This document shows positions 34,458-42,193 of a stretch of 64,000 bases of DNA, piece after piece. This stretch comes from Paucibacter sp. KBW04. Lineage in GTDB: Bacteria; Pseudomonadota; Gammaproteobacteria; Burkholderiales; Burkholderiaceae_C. Position numbers and translations under genes: made by a program. Every line of letters begins with the position of its first letter. Position 1 is the stretch's first letter. The notes below the pieces were generated by a model. That model was not told where the DNA came from. It worked only from the letters and a program-made list of their open reading frames with translations, and made no database searches. Location of the stretch: positions 236,292-300,291 of the forward strand of contig NZ_QAJN01000007.1 in the NCBI RefSeq assembly GCF_003852425.1, written 5' to 3'.

Positions 34458-35927
34458 CTAGGTGCTGTGTGAAGCCAGTGTGAAGATCACGCGCAAACCC
34501 GGCTCGGCCGCCTCGAATTGCAGCGTGCCGCCATGCAGCAAGGCCACCTGGCGGGCAATTGCCAGGCCCAGGCCCGAACCCTTGCCGCCACCGGCATTCC
34601 CGTAAGCGGGTCTGGCGGTGGAGAAAAAGCGCTGACCCAGCTGCGCCCAGACCAGGGCCGGCACGCCGGGGCCGTGGTCGCGCACAGAGAAGCAGGCGCG
34701 GCCGGGTTCGCGCCAGAGGCGTAGCTCCAGGCTGGAGCCGGGCGGCGCAAAGTCCAGGGCATTGCCCAGCAGATTGGACAGGGCCAGCTCCAGCTGCTCG
34801 GGGTCGGCCTGCAGGGCGATGGCCTCGCGCTGCAGCCATTGCAGCTGCAAGCCGCGCTGGCTCAGGCGCGGCTCGGCCCGGTCCAGCACCCGCTGCAAGA
34901 CCTGCTCCAGCTGCAAGCGCTCGGGGTGGGCCGGCGCACTCTGCAGCTCCAGCTTGGACAGCTCCAGCATGCGGTCCACCAGCTCGCGCAGGCGCTCAGT
35001 CTGCTCCACCACCTGGGTGGCAAAGCGTTGACGGTCGGCCGGAGCCAGCTCTTCTTGCAGCAACTCGCCCGCGCCACGCAGGGCGGCCAGCGGGCTTTTC
35101 AACTCATGCGTCAGCGCCCGCACGGTTTGCTCGATATGTTCACGCCCCTCCAGGCGGGCCCGCATCGCATCCATGGCCTGGGCCAGCTCACCCAGTTCGC
35201 CGCTGACCCGGGGCACCGCCTGACGCTCGCCGCCGGCCTGCACCTTCTGCGCGTAATCGCGCAAGCGCCGCACCGTCAGCACCAACCAGGCGGTCACGGC
35301 CACGCCGATCAGCAAGGACAGGCCCAAGAGCGAAAGCCCCGCAAACAAGATGCGCTGTTCGGCCCGGTCGATGAAGCGCTGCACCGTCGCCAAGGGCTTG
35401 GCCACGGTGAGCACGCCCAGGGTGCGGCCGCTGCCGGGCTCAAGCACCGGGGCGGCCACATACATCACATGGCTGCTCGGATCGCCCTGCACCGACTGGC
35501 TGGTGCGGGCGCCGTACTCACCGCGCAGCACCCGGGCCACGTCACGCCACTGGGAATAGTCCTGGCCCACGGCGGGCTGCTCGCCGGTGTCCAGCAAGAC
35601 CTGACCCTGGGCGTCGGTGAGGTAGATGCGAAAGTCCAGACTTTGCTTGCGCAGGCCCCAGATCTGCGCGTCCACCGGCCGCTGCGCGTACTCACGCAAT
35701 TGCTGGGCCAGGCGGGTCTGGGCGAGCGGCTGGCCCCGGCCTTGCTCATAGGCTTGCATCTCATCCACCGCCAGCGCGGCCAGCACATGGGCGCTGTCCA
35801 CCATCAGGTCTTCCATCACCTCGCGCACACTGGGCTTAACCTCGGCCAGGATCACCCGCAGGATGAAAAACGCACTCAGGCCCGCGATCAAGAAAAAGGC
35901 CAGAAAGAGGCGCAGGCCTATCTTCAT
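34458..35927 (-). CDS. creC: CreC sensor histidine kinase
   Basis: This is a CreC-type membrane kinase of 489 residues. It has helices near residues 5-25 and 185-210 flanking a periplasmic sensor region, HAMP (RRLRDYAQKVQAG), H-box ALTHELKSPLAALRGAGELL and HATPase boxes LSNLLGNALDFAPPG, DHGPGVPALV and GSGLGLAIARQVALLHGG. CreC phosphorylates CreB in response to carbon and energy status. Its 3' end carries the TTCAC-N6-TTCAC tag. Upstream creB is separated by 9 bases. Confidence 0.93.
   Translation of the reverse strand: MKIGLRLFLAFFLIAGLSAFFILRVILAEVKPSVREVMEDLMVDSAHVLAALAVDEMQAYEQGRGQPLAQTRLAQQLREYAQRPVDAQIWGLRKQSLDFRIYLTDAQGQVLLDTGEQPAVGQDYSQWRDVARVLRGEYGARTSQSVQGDPSSHVMYVAAPVLEPGSGRTLGVLTVAKPLATVQRFIDRAEQRILFAGLSLLGLSLLIGVAVTAWLVLTVRRLRDYAQKVQAGGERQAVPRVSGELGELAQAMDAMRARLEGREHIEQTVRALTHELKSPLAALRGAGELLQEELAPADRQRFATQVVEQTERLRELVDRMLELSKLELQSAPAHPERLQLEQVLQRVLDRAEPRLSQRGLQLQWLQREAIALQADPEQLELALSNLLGNALDFAPPGSSLELRLWREPGRACFSVRDHGPGVPALVWAQLGQRFFSTARPAYGNAGGGKGSGLGLAIARQVALLHGGTLQFEAAEPGLRVIFTLASHST
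34469..34484 (-). promoter_or_regulatory. CreB-binding tag (cre tag) upstream of creD
   Basis: On the - strand, TTCAC-ACTGGC-TTCAC matches the published CreB recognition consensus TTCAC-N6-TTCAC exactly. It lies in the last codons of creC and 71 bases before the creD start, in the orientation that reads toward creD. A CreB-dependent internal promoter for creD is the likely role. Confidence 0.75.
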
Positions 35928-35936
35928 CTCGGCACT

Positions 35937-36611
35937 TCAGGCCAGTTCTATCGAGTAACCCATGCCGCGATGGGTGCGTATCGGGTCCAGCTCGGGTGCG
36001 GCCACGCGCAGCTTGGCGCGCAGGGTTTTGATATGCGTGTCCACCGTGCGATCCAGGCTCTCGGCCGACTGGCCCCAGACGGCCGAGAGCAAGGCCTCGC
36101 GGCTGTGGATGCGCGAGGGCGCGGCCAGCAGATGACGAAGCAATCCCAGCTCGCGCCGCGTCAGAGGCAAGACCTGACCCCGAAAGCGTACTTGCAAGCC
36201 ATCCGGCTCGATCACAAATCCTTCCGCCTGCGGGCTGGGGGCCGGGCCCGCCCGCCGCAGCAGGGCGCGCACCCGCGCCACCAGCTCGCGCGGGCTGAAG
36301 GGCTTGGCCAGATAGTCGTCGGCGCCCAGCTCCAGGCCCAGCACCCGGTCCCATTCCTCGGCCCTGGCGCTGAGAATCATCACCGGCAGGCGGCCGCCTT
36401 GCTGGCGCAGCTCGCGGCAGAGGTCCAGGCCATTGCCATCGGGCAGGCCCAGGTCCAGCAAAGCCAGATCGGGCGGGCTGGCCGCCAGGCTGCTGCGCGC
36501 CTCGTGCAACCAGCTCTTGTGCTCGACCACAAAGCCCTCGCGCTCCAGCGCAAAGCTCACCGTTTGAGCAATGGCAGGATCATCTTCCAGCAGCAGGATG
36601 CGGGCGGCCAC
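35937..36611 (-). CDS. creB: CreB response regulator
   Basis: This is an OmpR-family regulator of 224 residues (E. coli CreB is 229). The receiver has ILLLEDDPAIAQ, phosphoacceptor in LALLDLGLPDG, MILSARAEE and YLAKPFSPRELVARV; the C-terminal winged helix has LTRRELGLLRHLL and DRTVDTHIKTLRAKLR, ending in THRGMGYSIEL. The long shared gene order creB-creC-creD and the tag upstream of creD support the name. It is 9 bases from creC and 4 bases from the upstream marC stop. Confidence 0.93.
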   Translation of the reverse strand: MAARILLLEDDPAIAQTVSFALEREGFVVEHKSWLHEARSSLAASPPDLALLDLGLPDGNGLDLCRELRQQGGRLPVMILSARAEEWDRVLGLELGADDYLAKPFSPRELVARVRALLRRAGPAPSPQAEGFVIEPDGLQVRFRGQVLPLTRRELGLLRHLLAAPSRIHSREALLSAVWGQSAESLDRTVDTHIKTLRAKLRVAAPELDPIRTHRGMGYSIELA

Positions 36612-36615
36612 CGGT

Positions 36616-37254
36616 TCAACCCAGATGCGATCCCAGCACTGGGAACAACTTCATCAAGCCATCGGCCAGCAGCTCCACGGCCAGGGCGGCCAGGATCAAA
36701 CCCATCAGGCGGGTCATGATATTGATGCCGGTGCGGCCCAAGGCCTTGGCGATACGTCCGGCAGCGGAGAACACCACATAGGTGATCACACCCACCACCA
36801 CGCCATAACCCACCAGCACGGCCAGCTCCCACCAGTGGCGGGTTTTCTCGGCATAGATCACCATGGTGGAGATGGTGGCCGGGCCGGTCAGCAAGGGAAT
36901 CGTCAGCGGCACGACGGCGATGCTGGCACCGGCGTCGGCCTTGCTCTCGGCAGCATCCACCACCTCGGGCCCCGAATCCACCTGCTTGGCGCTAAGCATC
37001 TGGATGGAGCTGATCAAGAGCAGCGTGCCGCCGCCCACCTGGAAGGACGCCAACGAGATATTGAAAAACTCCAGGATCTTGAGCCCCAGCAAGGAGCTCA
37101 AGCCGATCACCACAAAGGCGGTAAAGGAACTGACCAGAATGGTGTGGCGGCGCTGCTCACGGGTCAGATGACCGGTGAAGTGAATGAAGAAGGGCACGAC
37201 GCCGATCGGATTCACGATGGTCAGCAGGGCGACCAGGGGCTTGTAAATATCCAT
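36616..37254 (-). CDS. MarC/SnatA-family membrane protein
   Basis: This 212-residue protein has about six membrane helices and the MarC (UPF0056) signature: ALLTIVNPIGVVPFFIHFTGHLTREQRR at the N-terminus, SLLGLKILEFFNISLASFQVGGGTLLLISS, and a second half with VVPLTIPLLTGPATISTM. The family is of uncertain substrate; a role in small amino acid export or drug resistance has been suggested and is disputed. It ends four bases before creB, so it is probably the first gene of a marC-creBCD operon. Confidence 0.9.
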   Translation of the reverse strand: MDIYKPLVALLTIVNPIGVVPFFIHFTGHLTREQRRHTILVSSFTAFVVIGLSSLLGLKILEFFNISLASFQVGGGTLLLISSIQMLSAKQVDSGPEVVDAAESKADAGASIAVVPLTIPLLTGPATISTMVIYAEKTRHWWELAVLVGYGVVVGVITYVVFSAAGRIAKALGRTGINIMTRLMGLILAALAVELLADGLMKLFPVLGSHLG

Positions 37255-37279
37255 GGGCGAGATTGTGCGGGTAAACCGA

Positions 37280-38614
37280 CTAAAAACTTCTCGTCTCTAG
37301 GGCTTGGCTGACCCGTAACAAACCCTGCTGCAAGGTTGGCAATGCCACCGAACCCAGGGCCAGACGAATCGCATGCGGAACCTGGGGCGTGGTGGCAAAG
37401 GGCTGGGCGGTGGACACCGAGACCCGGGCCGCCAAAAGCTCGGCGGCGATTTGATCGGCGCGCATGCCCTCGGCCAGGGGCAGCCAGACGAAATAAGAGT
37501 TGGCATGCGCGATGCGCGGCCAGGCGCCGAGTATCTTGGCCGCCAGGCGCTGGCGCAGGCGGGCATCCTGGCGCTTCTCGGCCTCCAGTCTGTCCACCGT
37601 GCCGTCTTCCAGCCAGGCACAGGTCAGGGCCGTCATCACCCCCGGCGTGGCCCAGGTCGTGGCGCGCAGGGCTCGCTCAATCTTGGCCACCCAGGGCAGG
37701 GGCGAGACCACATAGCCAACCCGCAAACCAGCGGCCAGATTCTTTGAAAAGCCGCTGATATAGACCGTCAGCTCCGGGGCCAGGGCCGCCAGGGGCGGCG
37801 GCGCCTTGTCCACCAGATAGGCATAGGCCCCATCTTCAAGAATGATCAGCCCGTGGCGGCGCGCCAGCTCGACCAGTTCCTGGCGGCGCTGCAAACTCAT
37901 CACCCAGCCCATGGGGTTGTGCAGGGTGGGCATGGTGTAGATGGCGCGTACTTTGCGGCGCTTGCACAGACGATTCAAGACCTCCAGATCGGGCCCGTCT
38001 TCCGCTGCGGGCAGGGGCAGCAACTCCAGATGCAAGGTCTCGGCGATCAGCTTGAAGCCCGGGTAAGTCAGGGCATCCACCGCGACCACATCGCCCGGCT
38101 TCAGCAAGGCCATCAAGCTGCTGCTCAGGCCATGTTGGGCGCCATCCACCAGGCTCAGCTGAGCACCTTCCACCGCCAAACCCCGACGCGCCAAATGGCG
38201 CGCGACGATGGCGCGCTCGCGGGCATGGCCACCGTGGGGCTGATAGCGCAGCAAGGCTTCCAGCTCGCCGCCGCGCGCCAAACGGCGCAGGGCGTTGCGC
38301 AGCAGATCGGCCTGGCCGGGCAAGGCCGGGTAGTTGAAGTTCAGGTCCACCACATCGGCGGCCGCGGCCACCAGATCCAGGCCCAGGCCAGGCGGCAGGG
38401 CGATCTCCTTGACGAAGGTGCCGCGGCCCGTCTCCCCACTGAGCAAACCCATGGCGGCCAGCTCGGCATAGACACGGCTGGCCGTCACCAGGGCCAAGCC
38501 CTCGCGGGCCGCCAGCTGTCTGTGAGTGGGCAGGCGTGTGCCCGGGGCCAGCCGGCCCGAGCGGATGTCCTCGGCGAAGCGGTCAACCAGGGTCTTGTAG
38601 CGCGCACCTGCCAT
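37280..38614 (-). CDS. MocR-type transcriptional regulator (GntR HTH + aminotransferase fold)
   Basis: This is a 444-residue fusion of a GntR winged helix (about residues 1-75, FAEDIRSGRLAPGTRLPTHRQLAA) with a class I aminotransferase-like domain. The PLP-binding lysine is in ISGFSKNLAAGLRVGY; LIILEDGAYAYLV holds the Asp that contacts the cofactor. MocR proteins use PLP or its amino adducts as effectors. It is divergent from an EamA transporter gene across a 113-bp space with the short inverted repeat CAAT-N6-ATTG (38664-38677), a candidate operator; the transporter is the likely target. Confidence 0.9.
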   Translation of the reverse strand: MAGARYKTLVDRFAEDIRSGRLAPGTRLPTHRQLAAREGLALVTASRVYAELAAMGLLSGETGRGTFVKEIALPPGLGLDLVAAAADVVDLNFNYPALPGQADLLRNALRRLARGGELEALLRYQPHGGHARERAIVARHLARRGLAVEGAQLSLVDGAQHGLSSSLMALLKPGDVVAVDALTYPGFKLIAETLHLELLPLPAAEDGPDLEVLNRLCKRRKVRAIYTMPTLHNPMGWVMSLQRRQELVELARRHGLIILEDGAYAYLVDKAPPPLAALAPELTVYISGFSKNLAAGLRVGYVVSPLPWVAKIERALRATTWATPGVMTALTCAWLEDGTVDRLEAEKRQDARLRQRLAAKILGAWPRIAHANSYFVWLPLAEGMRADQIAAELLAARVSVSTAQPFATTPQVPHAIRLALGSVALPTLQQGLLRVSQALETRSF

Positions 38615-38727
38615 GTCTCGCCGCCTCCGTCGGCTGGGCCATGGACTCTTGATGTATCCATGACAATTATTTGATTGTATTGAGTGAGGGTTTTAGTCTG
38701 GCCGCCCACTCACTGGAACATCAAACC

Positions 38728-39612
38728 ATGGACAAGCGCAGCGGCGGCTGGCTGAACGGCTTTATCGGCGTGCTCATCTTCAGCGGCTCACTGCCCGCCA
38801 CCCGCTTGGCGGTGCAGGGTTTCGAGCCCCTGTTCCTGACCGCGGCCCGGGCCAGCATTGCCGGCTTGCTGGCGCTGGCGCTCCTGCTCTTGTTCCGGCA
38901 AGCGCGGCCTAGGGCCGGGCAATGGCGCGGCCTGCTCCTTGTCGCCCTGGGCGTGGTGCTGGGCTTCCCCCTGCTGAGCGCCCTGGCCTTGCGCGAGCTG
39001 AGTGCGGCGCACTCCATCGTTTTTCTGGGCCTGCTGCCCCTGGCCACGGCGGTCTTCGGTGTCTGGCGAGGCGGCGAGCGGCCACGGCCGACCTTCTGGC
39101 GATTCGCCCTGCTGGGCAGCCTGCTGATTGCGGGCTTTGCGCTGTCGCAGGGCTTGTCGGCCTCGCTCTGGGGCGACGGCCTCATGCTGGCAGCCATCCT
39201 CGTTTGCGGCCTGGGCTATGCGGAGGGCGCCAAACTCTCGCGCAGCTTGGGGGGCTGGCAGGTGATCTGCTGGGCCCTGGTCTTGGCCCTGCCCTTGATG
39301 CTGGCGCTGGCTGTTGTTCAGCGGCCGATGACGCTGGCTCAGGTGCAAACGCCGGCCTGGCTGGGCCTGGCCTATGTCTCGCTGTTCAGCATGCTGATCG
39401 GCTTTGTCTTCTGGTACCGCGGCTTGGCGCAAGGCGGCATCGCGGCCGTGGGTCAGCTGCAGTTGCTGCAGCCCTTGATGGGCCTGGGCCTGGCGGCCTG
39501 GCTGCTGCATGAACCGGTGAGCCCGGCCATGTTGGCGATCACCGGCGCCGTGCTCTTCTGCGTGGCCGGGGCCAGGCGCGCCGCTCAGGCCGAGGCGAGT
39601 TCGCGCAGATAG
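38728..39612 (+). CDS. EamA/DMT-family transporter
   Basis: This 294-residue membrane protein has ten predicted helices in two EamA halves, starting NGFIGVLIFSGSLPATRLAVQGF and restarting near GDGLMLAAILVCGLGYAEG. DMT transporters export metabolites such as amino acids or nucleosides. The ATG at 38728 is close after the MocR-gene intergenic. Its last 28 bases overlap, tail to tail, the convergent BtuF-like gene. Control by the adjacent MocR regulator is inferred from the divergent arrangement. Confidence 0.88.
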   Translation: MDKRSGGWLNGFIGVLIFSGSLPATRLAVQGFEPLFLTAARASIAGLLALALLLLFRQARPRAGQWRGLLLVALGVVLGFPLLSALALRELSAAHSIVFLGLLPLATAVFGVWRGGERPRPTFWRFALLGSLLIAGFALSQGLSASLWGDGLMLAAILVCGLGYAEGAKLSRSLGGWQVICWALVLALPLMLALAVVQRPMTLAQVQTPAWLGLAYVSLFSMLIGFVFWYRGLAQGGIAAVGQLQLLQPLMGLGLAAWLLHEPVSPAMLAITGAVLFCVAGARRAAQAEASSRR

Positions 39613-40376
39613 TCCAGCCCGGCCGCCGCCCGCGGGCCGTACCAGCTCAGCAACTCGCCATCCACCAGCTGCACCCGCGCCTGCGGGCACAGGGCCTGGG
39701 CTTCGCTCAGATGGTTCACATCAAAGCGATAGGGTTCGGAGCTGAGCAAGACCCGGTCGATTCGGGCCAGCCAAGGCTCATCGCCTTGCAAGACCGGGTA
39801 ACGGGCCGCGCCCGACTCGCCGCCCCAGGCCTCGGGCCAGCTCTGCCAGCCCACCTGGGCCAGCATGCGGGCGATGTAGGTGTCGCGCGCCACCGTCATC
39901 CAGGGTTCGCGCCAGATCAGATAGAGCACCCGCTGCGCAGGCCAGGTCTGAGCAGCGCAGCGCGCCAGCGCCTGTTGAAGCTCGGCCCGCAGCCGCGCCA
40001 CGGCCTCGGCCACGCCGGGCTTGCCGCCGAACAGCGCCAGCATCTGCGCCAGCAGGGCGGCGTTGTCCTCGGGCCCTTGCGGGTGGGTGACGACGATGTG
40101 CGGCACAAACTCACGCAAGGCCTCCACCGTCTCCAGGCGGTTCTCGTCCACATTGACGATCACATGGCTGGGGGCGAGGCGGCGCAGCTTGTCCAGGTTC
40201 ACATCCTTGGTGCCGCCGACCTTGGGCACCTCGCGCAGCGCGGCCGCCGGATGGATGCAAAAGCCTGTGCGTGCCACAAGATAGGGCCCCAAACCCAGTG
40301 CGATCAGCAACTCGGTGATGCTGGGCACCAGGCTGGCGATGCGCGGCGCAGCCGATGCGGGCGTGGCCAGGCTCAC
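39585..40376 (-). CDS. BtuF-like periplasmic-binding-fold protein without signal peptide
   Basis: This is a protein of 263 residues with the helical-backbone metal/cobalamin receptor fold. The N-terminal RIASLVPSITELLIALGLG, then VPKVGGTKDVNLDKLRRLAPSHVIVNVDENRLE, and the WPEAWGG and GELLSWYGPR regions are typical of BtuF-like cobalamin or siderophore binding proteins. There is no clear signal peptide or lipobox in the chosen start (GTG at 40376, in a GTGA overlap with the preceding gene). No btuCD permease is near. It could be a cytoplasmic or moonlighting member of the fold. Confidence 0.82.
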   Translation of the reverse strand: MSLATPASAAPRIASLVPSITELLIALGLGPYLVARTGFCIHPAAALREVPKVGGTKDVNLDKLRRLAPSHVIVNVDENRLETVEALREFVPHIVVTHPQGPEDNAALLAQMLALFGGKPGVAEAVARLRAELQQALARCAAQTWPAQRVLYLIWREPWMTVARDTYIARMLAQVGWQSWPEAWGGESGAARYPVLQGDEPWLARIDRVLLSSEPYRFDVNHLSEAQALCPQARVQLVDGELLSWYGPRAAAGLDYLRELASA

Positions 40377-41317
40377 AGCAGGCGGCTTTCGCCAGCGCGG
40401 GCGCGCTCCTCGTTCTGGGCGTCTTGCAGCACCAGAAAAACAGCACAGCAGCCGCGCAGATACACCAGGGTGGGCAAGACCAGGGCCACGGCAAACACCG
40501 TGCCGCCACCCACCAGGGCCGCCATGCCCAAGGGCGTGGCGGCCACAGGCGCACCGGCCGCACCCAGGCTGCGCAGGCCGTAGCCGAACAGGCCGGCCAT
40601 CAGCTGCTGGGCCGGCACATCGATGCCGGTCAGCCAGACCACCAGCAGCGACCAGGCCCGCCCGCCACTCATCACCACAAGGCTGACGGCGGCGCTGACC
40701 AGGCCTGACACCAGGAGCGCAGCCGCCATCAAGGCCGCCGCCTCCAATGGCCCACGACGCAGCTGAGTCAAGAGCATGCGCAGGGTCTCCAACACGCCAT
40801 GCCCGGTCCAGATCGAGGGGCCCGTCAAAGGCCCCACCAGCACGACCGAGGCAAAGGTGACCAGCCCCAGAAACACCACGCCCAGAGGCACGAGCAAGGC
40901 AAACAAGGGCACGCCCACCCAGGGCAGGCGCACGGCCCACAGCAGGCCAAGCAAGGCGGCCACGCCCAGGCCGACCAAGGCCAACATCAAAGCCAGGCAG
41001 AGTAAAACCTTGGGCGCGCAGCGCAGCGAGGCCCGAAAGGCATCGACCAGGTCGCGCACCGGCCGCCCCCGCGCCTGGTCCATCAGCAGCAGGCCGGTGG
41101 TGTTCAGGCCCAGAAAGGCCGCCACCAGGGCGCCAGCGGCCCAGAGCCCGCCCGACAGGGCATTGGCCTTGGCCAGCGCGGACTCGGCCGAAGCCAGCAT
41201 CAGGCCCGCCAGGCAGAAGGCACTCAGCAAGGCATAGAGCGCCTGACCGTTGCGCGGGGCATCCAGGCTGGCCAGCACCCGGTTCAAGTCTTGCAGGCTG
41301 AGTTTTCTTGGGGACAT
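40373..41317 (-). CDS. Polytopic membrane protein of unknown function
   Basis: This 314-residue protein has six or so hydrophobic segments (ALYALLSAFCLAGLMLA, AAFLGLNTTGLLLMD, VLLCLALMLALVGLGVAALLG, VPLFALLVPLGVVFLGLVTFASVVLVG, and others), with a polar N-terminus starting RKLSLQDLNRVLASLD. I do not recognise the family. Its stop overlaps the BtuF-like start by four bases, so the two are cotranslated. An alternative start lies 11 bases upstream at about 41328; neither has a clear ribosome-binding site. Confidence 0.72.
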   Translation of the reverse strand: MSPRKLSLQDLNRVLASLDAPRNGQALYALLSAFCLAGLMLASAESALAKANALSGGLWAAGALVAAFLGLNTTGLLLMDQARGRPVRDLVDAFRASLRCAPKVLLCLALMLALVGLGVAALLGLLWAVRLPWVGVPLFALLVPLGVVFLGLVTFASVVLVGPLTGPSIWTGHGVLETLRMLLTQLRRGPLEAAALMAAALLVSGLVSAAVSLVVMSGGRAWSLLVVWLTGIDVPAQQLMAGLFGYGLRSLGAAGAPVAATPLGMAALVGGGTVFAVALVLPTLVYLRGCCAVFLVLQDAQNEERARAGESRLL

Positions 41318-41616
41318 GGGCGGGATCATAGCCAGCCGCTCAGCAGGCAAGCCGCCGCCATGCAGACACTCTCTGTCGCCGAACCAAGCCGGGAGAAGGG
41401 CGATGGCGGACCAAACTAATCCATGAATCGCACACACCAAACCCCCAGGGTTTCTTCTATCTTCCGAAAAACAACACTTGCCACCCCAGCTTTACCTAGC
41501 GCTAGACCCTTCGCCCATAATGTTTTACCTGTGTTTGGAAGCCGCACCTTCGCTTGAATGGTTCACGATGGGCTGAAGCTCCACATGGTATTTCTTGGTA
41601 TTGAAAGGGCTTCCCC
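41318..41616 (+). promoter_or_regulatory. Upstream region of RRM gene with promoter-like -10
   Basis: This gap of about 300 bp precedes the RNA-binding protein gene. A -10-like CATAAT lies at 41516-41521; TTTACC at 41491-41496 is a poor -35 with a long spacer. This would give a leader of about 90 bases before the ATG, as is common for cold-responsive RNA-binding protein genes. GAAAGGG lies close before the start codon. No coding sequence is evident. Confidence 0.35.
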
Positions 41617-42090
41617 ATGGGAAACAAGCTTTACGTCGGCAATCTTGCCTATAGCGTGCGTGATGAGTCGCTGCACGAAGCGTTCGCGCAATTTGGTTCG
41701 GTGACCTCTGCAAAGGTCATGATGGATCGTGACACAGGTCGTTCCAAGGGCTTTGGCTTCGTGGAAATGGGCTCTGATGCAGAAGCACAATCGGCCATCA
41801 ACGGCATGAATGGTCAAGACCTGGACGGTCGTGCCATCGTCGTGAACGAGGCTCGTCCTCGTGAAGAGCGTCCGGGCGGCTTCGGCGGCGGTCGTTCGGG
41901 TGGCGGCGGCTTCGGCGGCGGTCGCTCGGGTGGCGGCGGCTTCGGCGGCGGCGGTGGCGGCTACGGTGGTGGCGGCGGTGGCGGCTACGGCGGCGGTGGC
42001 CGTTCGGGCGGCGGCTTCGGTGGCGGCGGTGGCCGTTCCGGTGGCGGCGGCGGCTACGGCGGTGGCCGTTCGGGTGGCGGCGGCTATTAA
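41617..42090 (+). CDS. RRM RNA-binding protein with glycine-rich tail
   Basis: This 157-residue protein has a single RRM at residues 1-85: RNP2 KLYVGNL and RNP1 KGFGFVEM, both intact. The tail from about 86 on is composed of Gly with regularly placed Phe, Tyr and Arg-Ser (GGFGGGRSGGGG), a low-complexity domain. Bacterial and cyanobacterial members are RNA chaperones induced by cold and other stresses. The tail DNA begins with a 30-bp tandem duplication. A strong terminator follows. Confidence 0.94.
   Translation: MGNKLYVGNLAYSVRDESLHEAFAQFGSVTSAKVMMDRDTGRSKGFGFVEMGSDAEAQSAINGMNGQDLDGRAIVVNEARPREERPGGFGGGRSGGGGFGGGRSGGGGFGGGGGGYGGGGGGGYGGGGRSGGGFGGGGGRSGGGGGYGGGRSGGGGY
41881..42087 (+). repeat. 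Glycine-repeat tract with 30-bp tandem duplication
   Basis: Positions 41881-41910 and 41911-41940 are a tandem repeat of a 30-bp unit (starting TTCGGCGGCGGTCG) with one mismatch. Shorter variants of GGCGGCGGCTTCGG and GGCTACGG continue to 42087. Replication slippage here would change the length of the tail in steps of ten residues. Confidence 0.85.
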
Positions 42091-42116
42091 TCAGCCCCCC
42101 AGCTCGCACAGCGAAT

Positions 42117-42141
42117 AAAAGGCGCCCTTGGGCGCCTTTTT
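42117..42141. terminator. Strong intrinsic terminator after the RRM gene
   Basis: AAAAGGCGCCC-TT-GGGCGCCTTTTT is a perfect hairpin with a T-run. By symmetry it can also end the convergent DUF5916 gene, whose stop is about 50 bases away. Confidence 0.85.
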
Positions 42142-42193
42142 CACGTCTGGACTTTGCCAAGGGCGGCCCCTGCTGCAGGGCCACTTCCTTTGT

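Noticed and set aside
37181..37200. Near copy of the CreB tag (GTGAAGTGAA) in marC
   Set aside because: The two GTGAA halves touch rather than being six bases apart, so it does not fit the consensus.
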